64,000 bases of DNA from the NCBI GenBank assembly GCA_002862205.1, contig PKCN01000267.1:1-64000 (forward strand), given 5' to 3'. The position numbers and the translations under genes were made by a program. This DNA comes from Planctomycetaceae bacterium (GTDB lineage Bacteria; Planctomycetota; Planctomycetia; Pirellulales; Pirellulaceae). The notes beneath the pieces are model-generated. The model was not told the origin of the DNA. It saw only the letters and a list, made by a program, of their open reading frames with translations, and ran no database searches. Each line of letters opens with the position of its first letter. The stretch's first letter is position 1. Of this stretch, positions 21,450 through 31,839 are shown in pieces.

Positions 21450-21546
21450 GAGACCATGATTCCCAGTGAAACCCTGATTCCCAGTGAGACCCTGATTCCC
21501 AGTGAGACCAAGTATACCAGTGAAACCAAGAATACCAGTGAAACCA
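21450..21546. repeat. 18-bp tandem repeat, 5 copies plus a partial sixth
   Basis: GAGACCATGATTCCCAGT / GAAACCCTGATTCCCAGT / GAGACCCTGATTCCCAGT / GAGACCAAGTATACCAGT / GAAACCAAGAATACCAGT / GAAACCA. Confidence 0.95.
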
Positions 21547-21731
21547 TGGCAGGGCGTATCAGGTAGTCTTGGTCGCGCAGATGCCGATTGAGCTCACCAG
21601 CGATGGACATTGGCTTGCTACTGTGCGGATTGGCTGCTACGTAATAATATCGGTGATCAGATGCGTCTTTCGGACGAATTCATCTGACTGAAAGAACAGA
21701 CCTTTTCAACGCAGGTCGCCCTGTCGATGAC

Positions 21732-22007
21732 TTAGCGACCCAACCAAGGCATGGCATCGGGAATGAGCCGATTTCGGACAGGCTCAGCCAATGGTTGTTG
21801 GTAACTTGGTGGGCGTGAGGCCGCATCGTAGGGGCCGATATCATTTTGTGGGTAGGGATCATGCACGACTGCACTGGCCTGCTGCTTGTTGAGTGGGCCG
21901 GGAGGCGTGAAAAAACTCTGGAACCCGCGACACCCTGTGGTGGATAGCAATGCGACCGTGAATGCGATACTCAGCAAGAGTCTGTTTCTAATGCTATTGC
22001 GAGCCAT
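21732..22007 (-). CDS. Small predicted lipoprotein, hypothetical
   Basis: MARNSIRNRLLLSIAFTVALLSTTGCRGF lipobox (STTGC), 91 aa. Confidence 0.6.
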   Translation of the reverse strand: MARNSIRNRLLLSIAFTVALLSTTGCRGFQSFFTPPGPLNKQQASAVVHDPYPQNDIGPYDAASRPPSYQQPLAEPVRNRLIPDAMPWLGR

Positions 22008-22229
22008 GATCGCGAATCCTTTCGAGTCAAGCGTGGGGACTATCGGAGCGTACTAAGTTTCAGAGGTGGAACCAAGAGGAATCGATTTTCGCTGTCAGCA
22101 GAAATTCGGGGCTGAAGCACTTTACGCTGCCCATGGTTCATCGCACTTCCCGAGGGTATGCCTCAAGCTCACCGGACAACTCGCAGCTAAAATGTTTCAC
22201 AAGAGTTCCGATTGCCCGAGTCATTCGTT

Positions 22230-23195
22230 TCACGCTGGCAAGTGCATCTCCATGACGGTGCTGTTTTTCGCAGCTGAGAGATGGCATTTTTGCATCGCTG
22301 CAGGCAGCAAGATGGTCTCACCAGTCGACAATGCCATGATTTCCTCTCCAACACGCAAAGTAGCGTTACCTTTCGGAATCGTCACGATGTGAAACTTTTT
22401 ATCACCGCCTGTTTCAGCCTCTCCCTGCTCCAGCAAATTCAGCCTGAATTTGTCACACGATACAACCGTTTGCCATCCTTCCAAGGCAGGGTCACTGGTA
22501 CGCGCTACCACCGGGCCGCTGGAAAAATCCGTCACTTCTACACCCTGCTGGATGTGCAGAGGGCGAGCTTTTCCTTGTGAATCAGTGCGGTTCCAATCGA
22601 ATAGTCGAAAGGTTGTGTCGCTGGATTGTTGGATTTCGGCAACAAGAAGTCCTGCACCTAGTGCGTGTACCGTTCCCGCGGGGATGAAAACAATATCTCC
22701 GGGTGTTGGATGAAATGAATGGAGAACTTCCTCCGTGGTACCAGCTCTAATCGCTTTTTCCAGCTTGTTGGAATCCACGCCCTGCTTCAGGCCCGCATAG
22801 ATCAGGCTCTCAGGTTGGGCTGCAACGATGTACCAGGCTTCCGTTTTTCCGAGATCAGGTGTCGGCATCTTCAAAGCATATTTATCGCTGGGATGGACCT
22901 GCACTGAGAGCACACGATTGCAGTCCAGATATTTCAACAATAAGGGGAAGGAATCCATGTTTATTCCCTTACCCAACAGCCACTGAGCGTCACTCTGAAT
23001 CAAACTCTTCAGGGTTTTTCCAGTAAGCGGGCCATTCTGAACAACACTTTGGTCTTCACCATGGTCGACCACTTCCCAGCTCTCGGCATAGTCTTTCGCT
23101 GGGCCAATCGGTTTGTTCAGATACTCACCCAGGCCGCGTCCACCCCAAAGGGTCTGTTTCAAGACGGGTGCAAAAGTTAGTGGATAGGGGGTCAT
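22230..23195 (-). CDS. manA: Mannose-6-phosphate isomerase, class I-like
   Basis: PLTFAPVLKQTLWGGRGLGEYLNK, VQVHPSDKYA, GKTEAWYIV, PAGTVHALGAGLLVAEIQQSSDTTFRLFDWNR. Confidence 0.9.
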   Translation of the reverse strand: MTPYPLTFAPVLKQTLWGGRGLGEYLNKPIGPAKDYAESWEVVDHGEDQSVVQNGPLTGKTLKSLIQSDAQWLLGKGINMDSFPLLLKYLDCNRVLSVQVHPSDKYALKMPTPDLGKTEAWYIVAAQPESLIYAGLKQGVDSNKLEKAIRAGTTEEVLHSFHPTPGDIVFIPAGTVHALGAGLLVAEIQQSSDTTFRLFDWNRTDSQGKARPLHIQQGVEVTDFSSGPVVARTSDPALEGWQTVVSCDKFRLNLLEQGEAETGGDKKFHIVTIPKGNATLRVGEEIMALSTGETILLPAAMQKCHLSAAKNSTVMEMHLPA

Positions 23196-23499
23196 TTCAC
23201 TGCTTTGATCGCTGAAAGGCTGAGGTTTGTATCTGAATATTGGCACGTGACGCAGGCGATTCGGCGTCGGGCTGCTACACTGGGGAAGCCGGTTTGGGGA
23301 ACAGGAGCACTGGACGGGCAGTGGAACGATAAGGATCCGAGTCATCCCGAAACGGTACCATGCCTGAACTCGACCCAGAGTTTGCAAATGGTGAGGCCAA
23401 AGTGTCAGGATTGTTGCCTGAGTTACGCGAGCAATCGTCTGACGATGGTGTTGGTTTTTGCATTTTCAGCTCTCCAGATGACTCACCATTTCGCTTTCC

Positions 23500-23520
23500 C
23501 GATGATCCGCCGGATCATCG
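23500..23520. promoter_or_regulatory. 21-bp perfect palindrome in the manA/tatC divergent region
   Basis: CGATGATCCG C CGGATCATCG. Confidence 0.45.
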
Positions 23521-23594
23521 CGGGATTGCGAAATTCCCTCCACACTTCTTATCGTATCATTTCACCCTTCAAACCCAATACTGAGATTTGATTC

Positions 23595-24707
23595 GTGGAA
23601 AAGCTGTCGCGTCCGAAGGACGACTTGTTTGAAAATTCGACAATGACTTTCGGGGAACACCTCGAGGATTTGCGTCATTCTTTGTTTCAGGCCATGATTT
23701 GGCTGGCCGGTGGTCTGCTCATTGGTCTGTTTTTTGCCAATGATGTGGTGCGATTCGTACAGATGCCGCTTGAGGGGGCAATTGAGCAGTTCAATGCTGA
23801 TCGGGATTTACATCGTCTTGGTTACGATCCATCCGATGAATCCGTCCAGGAGTTGCATAAATTTCTGGCCAAGAACGCGCTGGTTTGGGAAGTCATTTAT
23901 GAGGTGCCTGATGAATTTCAGGCATTGACCATGGAAGCCATGATCCCCAGAGCCGACACGACCGTGCAGCAGGATGCAACGGGGAATGAGCCAGCGGAAA
24001 GCAAAGATGGGTCGGAGCAATCTGTCGCAGAGGGTGTGGTTGATCCTGTGGAAATGTCGAAGATTCTTAATTCGCTTCCCAAGACACTTGAACCCAAGAT
24101 TCAGCTGCGTGAGAACAAGACAAGTTTGAGTTCTCTGAAGATGGAAGAGCCCTTCATGATCTGGGTCAAGGCTGGGCTGATTCTTGGTGCGATCATTGGC
24201 TCTCCAGGAATCTTCTACAATATCTGGTCATTCGTCGCTGCCGGACTTCATGCACATGAGCGGAAGTATGTCTACATCTATCTTCCCTTCAGTATCACAT
24301 TGTTTGTTTCGGGAGTGATCCTGGCATTCTTTCTCGTTCTCCATTTTGTGTTGTCCTTCCTGCTTGCATTCAATGGCAGCATGGATGTTGCGGTTGAGCC
24401 TCGCCTCTCCTACTACGTCAACTTTGTGTTATTGTTGCCGTTAGGTTTTGGGATAGCCTTTCAGTTGCCGCTTGTCATGCTCTTTTTGCAACGAATTGGT
24501 TTGTTTGAAACTCAGGCCTATATCGAGAGTTGGAAGATCGCCGTGCTTGTGATTTTCGTGATTGCCATGATTGTTACACCTGCTGATGTGACAAGCATGG
24601 TCGCGCTCGCTATACCGCTGGTTTTTCTTTATGCGTTGGGCATCTTGATGTGTCACTTAATTCCCAGAAGTCGTGGGTTGGGAAGTGATGCTTACGATCC
24701 TGCTTAA
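23595..24707 (+). CDS. tatC: Sec-independent protein translocase TatC with a large insert
   Basis: MTFGEHLEDLRHSLFQAMIWLAGGLLIG; later GLHAHERKYVYIYLPFSITLFVSGVILAFF, ALAIPLVFLYALGILMC; GTG start. Confidence 0.9.
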   Translation: MEKLSRPKDDLFENSTMTFGEHLEDLRHSLFQAMIWLAGGLLIGLFFANDVVRFVQMPLEGAIEQFNADRDLHRLGYDPSDESVQELHKFLAKNALVWEVIYEVPDEFQALTMEAMIPRADTTVQQDATGNEPAESKDGSEQSVAEGVVDPVEMSKILNSLPKTLEPKIQLRENKTSLSSLKMEEPFMIWVKAGLILGAIIGSPGIFYNIWSFVAAGLHAHERKYVYIYLPFSITLFVSGVILAFFLVLHFVLSFLLAFNGSMDVAVEPRLSYYVNFVLLLPLGFGIAFQLPLVMLFLQRIGLFETQAYIESWKIAVLVIFVIAMIVTPADVTSMVALAIPLVFLYALGILMCHLIPRSRGLGSDAYDPA

Positions 24708-26179
24708 TCGATCAGACGCTGCTGGATAACGTGTCCACGTCGGATGGTTCCTTTTGCGGTCAGTTCCCCGGATTCAATTGACAGTCTGGGGTGAAAAACT
24801 TTGAATTCGCAGCGGATGGGTGTGGGCTGCTTGGCAAGGACTTGAGAGACTTCGTGTTTTACAGATTCAAGCTGGATTTCATTTTCGAGGTTCAGCCAGA
24901 GTTGAAGCTTTTCCTGATAGTGCAGTAACGCGTGATCAATACCGTCGATTTGTTCGACGTCGCGTTCAATAACAGCAGGGTGTAGTTTTCGACCTGATGC
25001 CAGCACGATGACGTCATCCATTCGACCCAGAATTCGAAACTGCTGGGTCGTACTATCACGTTCCGCCAGGTCACCTGTAGCCAGCCAACCATCTGGTGAC
25101 ATTCGCGTTTGTGTGACTTCAGGTTGCCCGAGGTAACCCAGCATCGCATGAGGGCCGCGAACAAGAAGCTGTCCATTTTCGATTGCTGTTTCCCAACCAT
25201 CAACGGGTTTGCCGACCAGTCCAGGCGCTGCGTTGGACGGTGTCGCACTGCTGATAACGGGGCCCGTTTCCGTGAGACCGTAGCCTTGAATCACAGTGAC
25301 GCCCCATGACTGCCATTCCCCAAAGGCACTGCAATCAAGAGGGGCACCGCCACATCCAAGTAGACGCAAGTGGTCAAGGTTTTGTGGCTTTTCACGAAGC
25401 ATTCTGGCCGCCATCGCTGGCACGGTATTGATTAAATGTGGTTCAAGCTGTTCAAGCCGACGAAGCATGCTCTGGTAACCAAGGCATACAGCAAGAGTGC
25501 AACCGCTCAATAACCAGGTGCCAAAATCGCAGGTTCGTGCATAGGCATGTGAAAGTGGCAGAACGGTCAGCCGGAGGTCGGACTGTGTTTGAGGCACTGC
25601 TTTGAGTTTCGCTGCTGCATTGGCAAACTGACCGTCAGCCGAAAGCAACACCGCAAGTGGCTTGCCGGTAGTGCCACTGGTCCAGAGAATCAATGAAGCC
25701 GCTTCTGCAGGTCTGGCTCTCGGACTGCTGCAGGCAGATTCATTGTTTTTTTGTGCAGTGAGTCGCCCGGTTTCAGAATTGGATCGCTGGCTGACCAGTT
25801 CGAACAGTTCCGAAGTGAGCCGTTCCTTGAACTGATCATCAAGCCAGACTCCACCAATCAGTGTTCGGCGTCGTACAAGTTCGGAAGATTCTATCCGCCG
25901 ATCCAGTGGGGCTTCTGTTGTGCCAAGTGCCAGCGAGGCTAATGCGACCACAATGTCCACATCGCGGTTGTCACTCAAGTGAGTGACGCGACGAGCCAAG
26001 TTTGGATCACGGTTCAGCTGATTTTCAATACGTTCAGCAACACGATTGACCACAATCGAGAGTTCATGCCAGGAACACGGGCACGAAACGTTGGCGGCAG
26101 CGTCCAGCAATAATGCTGTTGCATCAGGTCGCGATTGGACCTGATGCTGAAACGCTTCGTAGAGAGTTCTTGGGGACAC
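24704..26179 (-). CDS. AMP-binding acyl-CoA synthetase / ligase
   Basis: LWTSGTTGKPLAVLLS (P-loop motif), VIQGYGLTETGPVIS, GWLATGDLAE, ILGRMDDVIVLASGRKLHPAVIE. Confidence 0.87.
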   Translation of the reverse strand: MSPRTLYEAFQHQVQSRPDATALLLDAAANVSCPCSWHELSIVVNRVAERIENQLNRDPNLARRVTHLSDNRDVDIVVALASLALGTTEAPLDRRIESSELVRRRTLIGGVWLDDQFKERLTSELFELVSQRSNSETGRLTAQKNNESACSSPRARPAEAASLILWTSGTTGKPLAVLLSADGQFANAAAKLKAVPQTQSDLRLTVLPLSHAYARTCDFGTWLLSGCTLAVCLGYQSMLRRLEQLEPHLINTVPAMAARMLREKPQNLDHLRLLGCGGAPLDCSAFGEWQSWGVTVIQGYGLTETGPVISSATPSNAAPGLVGKPVDGWETAIENGQLLVRGPHAMLGYLGQPEVTQTRMSPDGWLATGDLAERDSTTQQFRILGRMDDVIVLASGRKLHPAVIERDVEQIDGIDHALLHYQEKLQLWLNLENEIQLESVKHEVSQVLAKQPTPIRCEFKVFHPRLSIESGELTAKGTIRRGHVIQQRLID

Positions 26180-26238
26180 GGTTCAGTGAATCAACCTCAG
26201 CGGGGTTCAGTGCCGGTCCGTCACTTTCTGGGAACTTG

Positions 26239-27261
26239 TTACGCCGTTACGTTGAGGGTGTCTCGAAGCTTGGCGCCATTTCCAGCTTGTCCGAACGCGG
26301 TCATTCGTGCAACACATACATCTTTCATCGCGGCTCGTGCTGGTTTCAAGTAGGCACGTGGATCGAAGGCGGATGGGTCTTCCTGAAGAACCTTGCGAAT
26401 CGCGCCTGTGATCGCCATGCGGCAGTCAGTGTCTACATTGATCTTACGTACACCACTCTTAATACCACGCTGGATTTCTTCGACCGGTACACCGTAGGTC
26501 TGTTTCATCTGACCACCGTATTGGTTGATGATGTCCTGCAGGTCCTGTGGAACACTGCTGCTACCATGCATCACCAAGTGAGTATTAGGAAGCTTTGCAT
26601 GAATTTCTTCAATGCGGGTCATCGCCAGTACCTCACCGGTCGGCTTGCTGGTGAACTTGTAAGCGCCATGGCTGGTTCCAATCGCTACAGCCAACGCATC
26701 AACACCGGTTTCCTCTACGAAACGGGCCGCTTCGTCCGGATCAGTCAGAAGTTGTTCGCGACTTAATTCACCCACGGCTCCGTGGCCGTCTTCCTGCTCT
26801 CCCTCACCGGACTCGAGCGAACCAAGGCAACCCAGTTCACCTTCGACACTGACTCCCTGTGCGTGTGCCAATTTGACGACTTCTGCGGTGACCCGCACGT
26901 TGTAGTCAAAGTCAGCAGGCGTCTTGCCATCTTCTTCGAGTGAACCGTCCATCATCACGCTGGTGAAACCGTTGTCGATGGCTGATTGGCAAGTGGACGG
27001 ACTGTTGCCGTGGTCCTGATGCATCACAATCGGGATGTGGGGATAGAGTTCTGTCGCCGCTACCATCAGGTGCCGCAAATAGGCATCCTGAGAGTACGAT
27101 CGGGCACCGCGGGATGCCTGAATGATTACAGGCGAATCAGTTTCCTCGGCTGCCTCCATGATCGCCTGGATCTGCTCCATGTTGTTGACGTTGAAAGCGG
27201 CGACGCCGTAATCATTCTCGGCTGCGTGATCGAGAACGACGCGAAGAGGAACCAAAGCCAT
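26239..27261 (-). CDS. fba: Class II fructose-bisphosphate aldolase
   Basis: [83 protein letters not shown]. Confidence 0.95.
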   Translation of the reverse strand: MALVPLRVVLDHAAENDYGVAAFNVNNMEQIQAIMEAAEETDSPVIIQASRGARSYSQDAYLRHLMVAATELYPHIPIVMHQDHGNSPSTCQSAIDNGFTSVMMDGSLEEDGKTPADFDYNVRVTAEVVKLAHAQGVSVEGELGCLGSLESGEGEQEDGHGAVGELSREQLLTDPDEAARFVEETGVDALAVAIGTSHGAYKFTSKPTGEVLAMTRIEEIHAKLPNTHLVMHGSSSVPQDLQDIINQYGGQMKQTYGVPVEEIQRGIKSGVRKINVDTDCRMAITGAIRKVLQEDPSAFDPRAYLKPARAAMKDVCVARMTAFGQAGNGAKLRDTLNVTA

Positions 27262-27710
27262 GAGCTCTAACCTAAAGTACGGGGGAGAAACGATTTGGAC
27301 AAACGCACAGGGATTATCGCGGCACCCAATAAAGTCGCAAGGTCCTAGCTGCTGGCGGGTGAATTGGCTCCGTTAAATCCCTGTTGGGGAGTCCCAGTTC
27401 ACCTTTTCTTGCTCAGATTCTTGTCTTACTGTTTCAAAAACAAGAGCATTCTCAGCTTTTCAAACGCGTTGTGGTTCTTTTGCCAGTCTCAAAACCGTGG
27501 CTCAAATGCCCCATGAAGTTGGGGTGGCAATCTCTTGGTCCCATAAATTGGGCTCACGGCAAGGAGGTCCGGCAGTTCAAGTCTTTGTGGCATGATCAGG
27601 CGAGCTGAATGGGTGAGATCATGCTTGTGTGGTCACTGTAAGGCTGCCGCCCGCCTTCATGCAGCACGCCGTACCACAAGATCGCTATCCCTGAATTGGG
27701 CGGATCGGGT

Positions 27711-27751
27711 GATTTGCTTGGCAGCCTTGATTGATTTGCTTGGCAGCCTTG
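27711..27751. repeat. 22-bp tandem duplication
   Basis: GATTTGCTTGGCAGCCTTG-ATT-GATTTGCTTGGCAGCCTTG. Confidence 0.9.
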
Positions 27752-27797
27752 GTGCCGAGTCGTGCATCGCTGGTTTGCACCTGTTCGGGATTTTGGC

Positions 27798-29747
27798 TCA
27801 GGGAGTTTCCGGCTTGTTCAATTGCTGAATGATTTCGTCGACATCATAGACACATCCACCCCATGTTCCTCCGCCGGCTTGTTGCAAGGCCGCCCAAAGC
27901 CGCGTGTCTTCGGGCATGTTTGGATCAACGCGTAACGCGGGATGGGGTGAGCGATCAGCCAGCACTTGGTCTGGGCTTAGGTCGGTTCCGGCATCATCGC
28001 CAATGAAGTTGACATGTCCCTCAAGTGTGTGGCAATTGACCTTGATGTCGATCATGTCACCGTCGCGGACCTTGGCTATCGGGCCCCCCGCCAAAGCTTC
28101 AGGGCCAACGTGACCAATGCATGCCCCGGTGCTGACGCCAGAGAATCTTGCGTCGGTCACCAATGCGACCTCTTTGCCGAAGGATAAATATTTAAGTGCG
28201 GATGTAATCTGGTAGGTTTCTTCCATTCCGCATCCAATTGGCCCTCGGCCAATCAAGACGATCACGTCACCTGCCTTGATGTTATTTTCTGTTTGCCCTT
28301 TGATTGCTTTGATGGCATCTGGTTCCGCAGTAAATACTCGTGCAGGCCCCCGTTTGTGATAGATGCCATTGTCGTCCAGAACAGCGGGGTCAATGGAAGT
28401 CGCTTTGATCACTGAACCTTCTGGGCAAAGGTTACCTTCTGGAAAACACACGGTACTTGTGAGTCCGATTTTTCTTGCACGTGCCGGAGGAATGATCACA
28501 TCGTCAGCTTCAACGCCGTCGGCTGCCTGCAAATGATCACGGCAGATTTGTCGTCGATCACAGCTTACCCACCGGTCCAGCAACTCATCCCATGTCATTC
28601 CACTCACTGTTTTTACATCTGTCTTGAGCAGACCAAGCTCACGAAGGTGCCATGCGACTTCCGGAACTCCACCTGCCAGAAACATACGAATGGTTGGGTG
28701 CCCAGTCGGGCCATTGGGAAGGCAATCAACAAAGCGTGGAACAAGTTGGTTGACTTCACGAAAAGCCGCTGCGTCAGGTTTTTGGATGCCTGCTGCTGCT
28801 GCTATGGCGGGAATATGCAGCAGCAGATTGGTGCTGCCTCCCACCGCAGCGTGAATCAGCATCGCGTTGTAGACCGAATCTGCCGTCAATATATCTTGCA
28901 GCGTTTCGTTTCGATCCACCATCCCGCGTGCTGCATCTGCCGAGTCTCGGGCAAGCTGCGTCCAGATCGGTTGACCACTTGGTGCTAATGCTGCATGCGG
29001 CACTGTCATGCCCAACGCCTCTGCAACCACCTGACTGGTTGCGGCTGTTCCCAGGAATTGGCAACCACCCCCCGGAGTTCCACAAGCTCGGCAGCCTTCC
29101 AGTGATGCTTCCTCAAGTGACATTTCACCTCGGCTGTAGCGGGCACCAATGGTTTGCACTTTACCAGCATCTTCGCCAGTGGTGGGTGGTAAGGTGACAC
29201 CACCAGGAACCAGCACGCTTGGCGAAGTGCTGCAGCCTGCAAGTGCCATCATCATGGCGGGAAGCCCTTTGTCACAGGTGGCAATTCCAATCACGCCCTT
29301 GCGCTGTGGTAACGAACGAATCAGTCGACGCATGACAATGGCAGCATCATTGCGATATGGCAGGGAGTCAAACATGCCATGGGTTCCCTGGCTTCGTCCA
29401 TCACAGGGATCACTTACAAATGCCGCAAACGGAACCCCCTCGTGGAGTGTCAGTTGTTCAGCTGCAGCCTGCACCAATAGGCCAACTTCCCAGTGCCCTG
29501 TGTGATACCCGAGGGCGACCGGTGATCCATCAGGATTACGAACTCCACCCTGAGTGCTGAGAATCAGATATTGATCACCTAACACGCGTCGCGGGTCAAA
29601 GCCCATGCCCACGCTCTGAGTAAGACCGAAGATGTCTCCGCTGGTCCAGTGACGCAGGATTTCATCGCTGAGAGGCAGTTTTCCCGCTGGACCCGGTGCG
29701 TGGGTGCTGAGCGTTTCGACGTTTGGCGTGGTAAAGAAGTTGTGCAT
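27798..29747 (-). CDS. IlvD/Edd-family dehydratase, YjhG/YagF (D-xylonate dehydratase) type
   Basis: [90 protein letters not shown]. Confidence 0.87.
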   Translation of the reverse strand: MHNFFTTPNVETLSTHAPGPAGKLPLSDEILRHWTSGDIFGLTQSVGMGFDPRRVLGDQYLILSTQGGVRNPDGSPVALGYHTGHWEVGLLVQAAAEQLTLHEGVPFAAFVSDPCDGRSQGTHGMFDSLPYRNDAAIVMRRLIRSLPQRKGVIGIATCDKGLPAMMMALAGCSTSPSVLVPGGVTLPPTTGEDAGKVQTIGARYSRGEMSLEEASLEGCRACGTPGGGCQFLGTAATSQVVAEALGMTVPHAALAPSGQPIWTQLARDSADAARGMVDRNETLQDILTADSVYNAMLIHAAVGGSTNLLLHIPAIAAAAGIQKPDAAAFREVNQLVPRFVDCLPNGPTGHPTIRMFLAGGVPEVAWHLRELGLLKTDVKTVSGMTWDELLDRWVSCDRRQICRDHLQAADGVEADDVIIPPARARKIGLTSTVCFPEGNLCPEGSVIKATSIDPAVLDDNGIYHKRGPARVFTAEPDAIKAIKGQTENNIKAGDVIVLIGRGPIGCGMEETYQITSALKYLSFGKEVALVTDARFSGVSTGACIGHVGPEALAGGPIAKVRDGDMIDIKVNCHTLEGHVNFIGDDAGTDLSPDQVLADRSPHPALRVDPNMPEDTRLWAALQQAGGGTWGGCVYDVDEIIQQLNKPETP

Positions 29748-29949
29748 GGAGCAATGGGTTGGCTGGGGCTCGCAGCAGAATCTCAGAAGATCTAGCCGTG
29801 TGAGTTGATGGGATGTGAAGATGTTCTATCGGGCACGTGCTGTCGCCAAGAGTTTATCAATCCCGACCATCAATCTCAAAGGATCCCCCCTCGATGCGTT
29901 TCTGAGTTCCGGTGAGTTATCGCCCGCCAGCCATCTTATTTGCGAATCA

Positions 29950-30032
29950 GCGGAAGCCATTGCAACCTGCGGAAGCCATTGCAACCTGCGGAAGCCATTG
30001 CAACCTGCGGAAGCCATTGCAACCTGCGGAAC
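29950..30032. repeat. 19-bp tandem repeat GCGGAAGCCATTGCAACCT x 4.4
   Basis: Four perfect copies at 29950, 29969, 29988 and 30007, then a partial copy. Confidence 0.97.
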
Positions 30033-30073
30033 TGCCGCCAAGCTTCGCAAGTCCGGCAAGCGATGTTCCTTTT

Positions 30074-30107
30074 TTTCCAGCTTAGCGTCCATTTCCAGCT
30101 TAGCGTC
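30074..30107. repeat. Tandem duplication (period 18) spanning the helicase stop codon
   Basis: TTTCCAGCTTAGCGTC CA TTTCCAGCTTAGCGTC; the TTA at 30100-30102 is the minus-strand TAA. Confidence 0.92.
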
Positions 30108-31377
30108 GCCGTTTGACTTTTCGGTGCATCGGGTTGAGTCGCTTTCGTGCGGGCTCTTCCGGAGTTTTTGGTTCTGGAGGTTTGGGAGGCGGGGCAATCG
30201 CCTCAAATCCCTCAATGGAATCGCGTTTGAGCTCTTTGTTGATCCTTTGCTCGATGCTGGTGAGGACATCTCCTTCACCGGGGACGACGAAAGTGAAGGC
30301 GATGCCTTCGCGGCCCATACGCCCTGTTCGCCCAACGCGGTGGACATAGTCATCACAATCTTGCGGCACATCGTAGTTGATGATGTGCGAAATCGTACTG
30401 ATGTCGATGCCGCGACCGACAACGTCAGTTGCGAACAGGATTTTCAGTTTGCGATCTCGCAAGCTCTGCAAGACTCGATCCCGTTCACGTTGCTGCATGT
30501 CTCCATGCATACTGCCACAGTTATCGTGGGTGTGACTGAAGTGTCGATACAATCGATCTGTACCACGTTTGGTCCTGCAGAACACAATCGCTTGCTCCGG
30601 ATCTTCTCGTCTCAGCAGATGATCGAGAAGTGTTGATTTGCGATCGTGTGCAACTGTGAAATAGCGTTGCTCAATGGTTTCGACTGCCATCTCATTCTTG
30701 CAGCAGTCGATGACGGCGGGATTCACCATGTAGGACTCGGCGAGACGTCGTACTGTTGGTGGAAGCGTTGCTGAGAGTAAGAGTGTTTGACGATCACGCG
30801 GACATTTTCTCAGAATCCGCTCGATCTGCGGACGAAAACCAATGTCCAGCATGCGGTCGGCTTCATCCAGAACCACGCACCACACACTGTTGGTTCTCAG
30901 CGATTTGCGTTGCAGGTGATCATGCAAACGCCCGGGTGTACCGACGACAATTTGCACTCCATTTTCGAGTTGTCGCAATTGTCCATTGATGTTCTTGCCA
31001 CCAGCTAGAACGGCGACTTCTGTGTCGACGCCCCAAGCCATGCGTTGCGTTTCCCGGCCAACCTGATCGGCCAATTCGCGGGTTGGCACGACGATAATGG
31101 CTTGGGGATCCTTGCAATCCTCGAGAGAATCGAGTTGCTCAAGGATGGGAATCGCAAACGCGGCCGTTTTACCCGTCCCCGTTCGGGCTTGTCCAATCAC
31201 GTCCTCTCCCTCCATCGCCAGCGGGATCAATTGGGCTTGGATCGGGGATGGCGTGCTAAAACCCGCCTTTTTCAATGCCCGTCGCATCACAGGCGATAGA
31301 TCGAGTTCGTCGAACGACTCGACGGTGTTTTCGGTTTCGTTTTCGGTCTCAATCGTGTTTTCAGCTGTTTGATTCAT
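30100..31377 (-). CDS. DEAD-box RNA helicase
   Basis: GFSTPSPIQAQLIP, ARTGTGKTAAF, PTRELADQ, VLDEADRML, LLLSATLP, VGRTGRMGREG. Confidence 0.96.
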   Translation of the reverse strand: MNQTAENTIETENETENTVESFDELDLSPVMRRALKKAGFSTPSPIQAQLIPLAMEGEDVIGQARTGTGKTAAFAIPILEQLDSLEDCKDPQAIIVVPTRELADQVGRETQRMAWGVDTEVAVLAGGKNINGQLRQLENGVQIVVGTPGRLHDHLQRKSLRTNSVWCVVLDEADRMLDIGFRPQIERILRKCPRDRQTLLLSATLPPTVRRLAESYMVNPAVIDCCKNEMAVETIEQRYFTVAHDRKSTLLDHLLRREDPEQAIVFCRTKRGTDRLYRHFSHTHDNCGSMHGDMQQRERDRVLQSLRDRKLKILFATDVVGRGIDISTISHIINYDVPQDCDDYVHRVGRTGRMGREGIAFTFVVPGEGDVLTSIEQRINKELKRDSIEGFEAIAPPPKPPEPKTPEEPARKRLNPMHRKVKRRR

Positions 31378-31483
31378 GCAGGCAGTGTAACGTTCTGCCC
31401 TGGTTTGCACTACGCGGAATTAATCTGCTCATTTCCCACGGTAAATTGAGTTGTTGGTTTGCCATACCTCAAGCATGCCCACG

Positions 31484-31543
31484 CTTGGCTGGCGTGAGCG
31501 GTTCTTGGCTGACATGAGCGGTTCTTGGCTGACATGAGCTGCT
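31484..31543. repeat. 20-bp tandem repeat CTTGGCTGACATGAGCGGTT x 3
   Basis: CTTGGCTGGCGTGAGCGGTT / CTTGGCTGACATGAGCGGTT / CTTGGCTGACATGAGCTGCT. Confidence 0.92.
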
Positions 31544-31758
31544 GACAGGCCCATTTCAGGGATCGTTCCCGTTTGGGTGGGTGACTTTGGCCACGACCGG
31601 GAACCGTTTGCCGTTGCAGAAACCCGTTTCAGACTGAAAGTCTGTCTCGCTGGACGGGATAGCACGGCATGGTTGCAAGGAAGCTGGAAATCGCGTGTCT
31701 GGCAACTTGTTCCTTAATTCGTCCATTTCGCGACACGGAGTGTTCGGCTGTTGTTTGA

Positions 31759-31786
31759 CTAAAATCTGGAGGCTAAAATCTGGCAG
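31759..31786. repeat. 14-bp tandem duplication CTAAAATCTGGAGG / CTAAAATCTGGCAG
   Basis: Direct reading. Confidence 0.85.
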
Positions 31787-31839
31787 ATCGGGGAATCCGC
31801 CCCTTTCCTCACCAAATTACCCCGCTATCGAGCCCTGAT

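Noticed and set aside
21450-21546. Possible CRISPR-like array
   Set aside because: Units are contiguous 18-mers without spacers and no cas genes are nearby; it is a simple tandem repeat.
29950-30032. Possible CRISPR-like array or coding repeat (ORFs 29815-30636 + and 29826-30422 -)
   Set aside because: 19-bp head-to-tail repeats with no spacers. The long ORFs overlap the helicase gene antisense and contain frame-cycling repeat translations, so I do not call them genes.
31315-31360. GTTTTCGGTTTCG-like repeats in the helicase N-terminus
   Set aside because: Degenerate and explained by the low-complexity peptide ENTIETENETENTVE.
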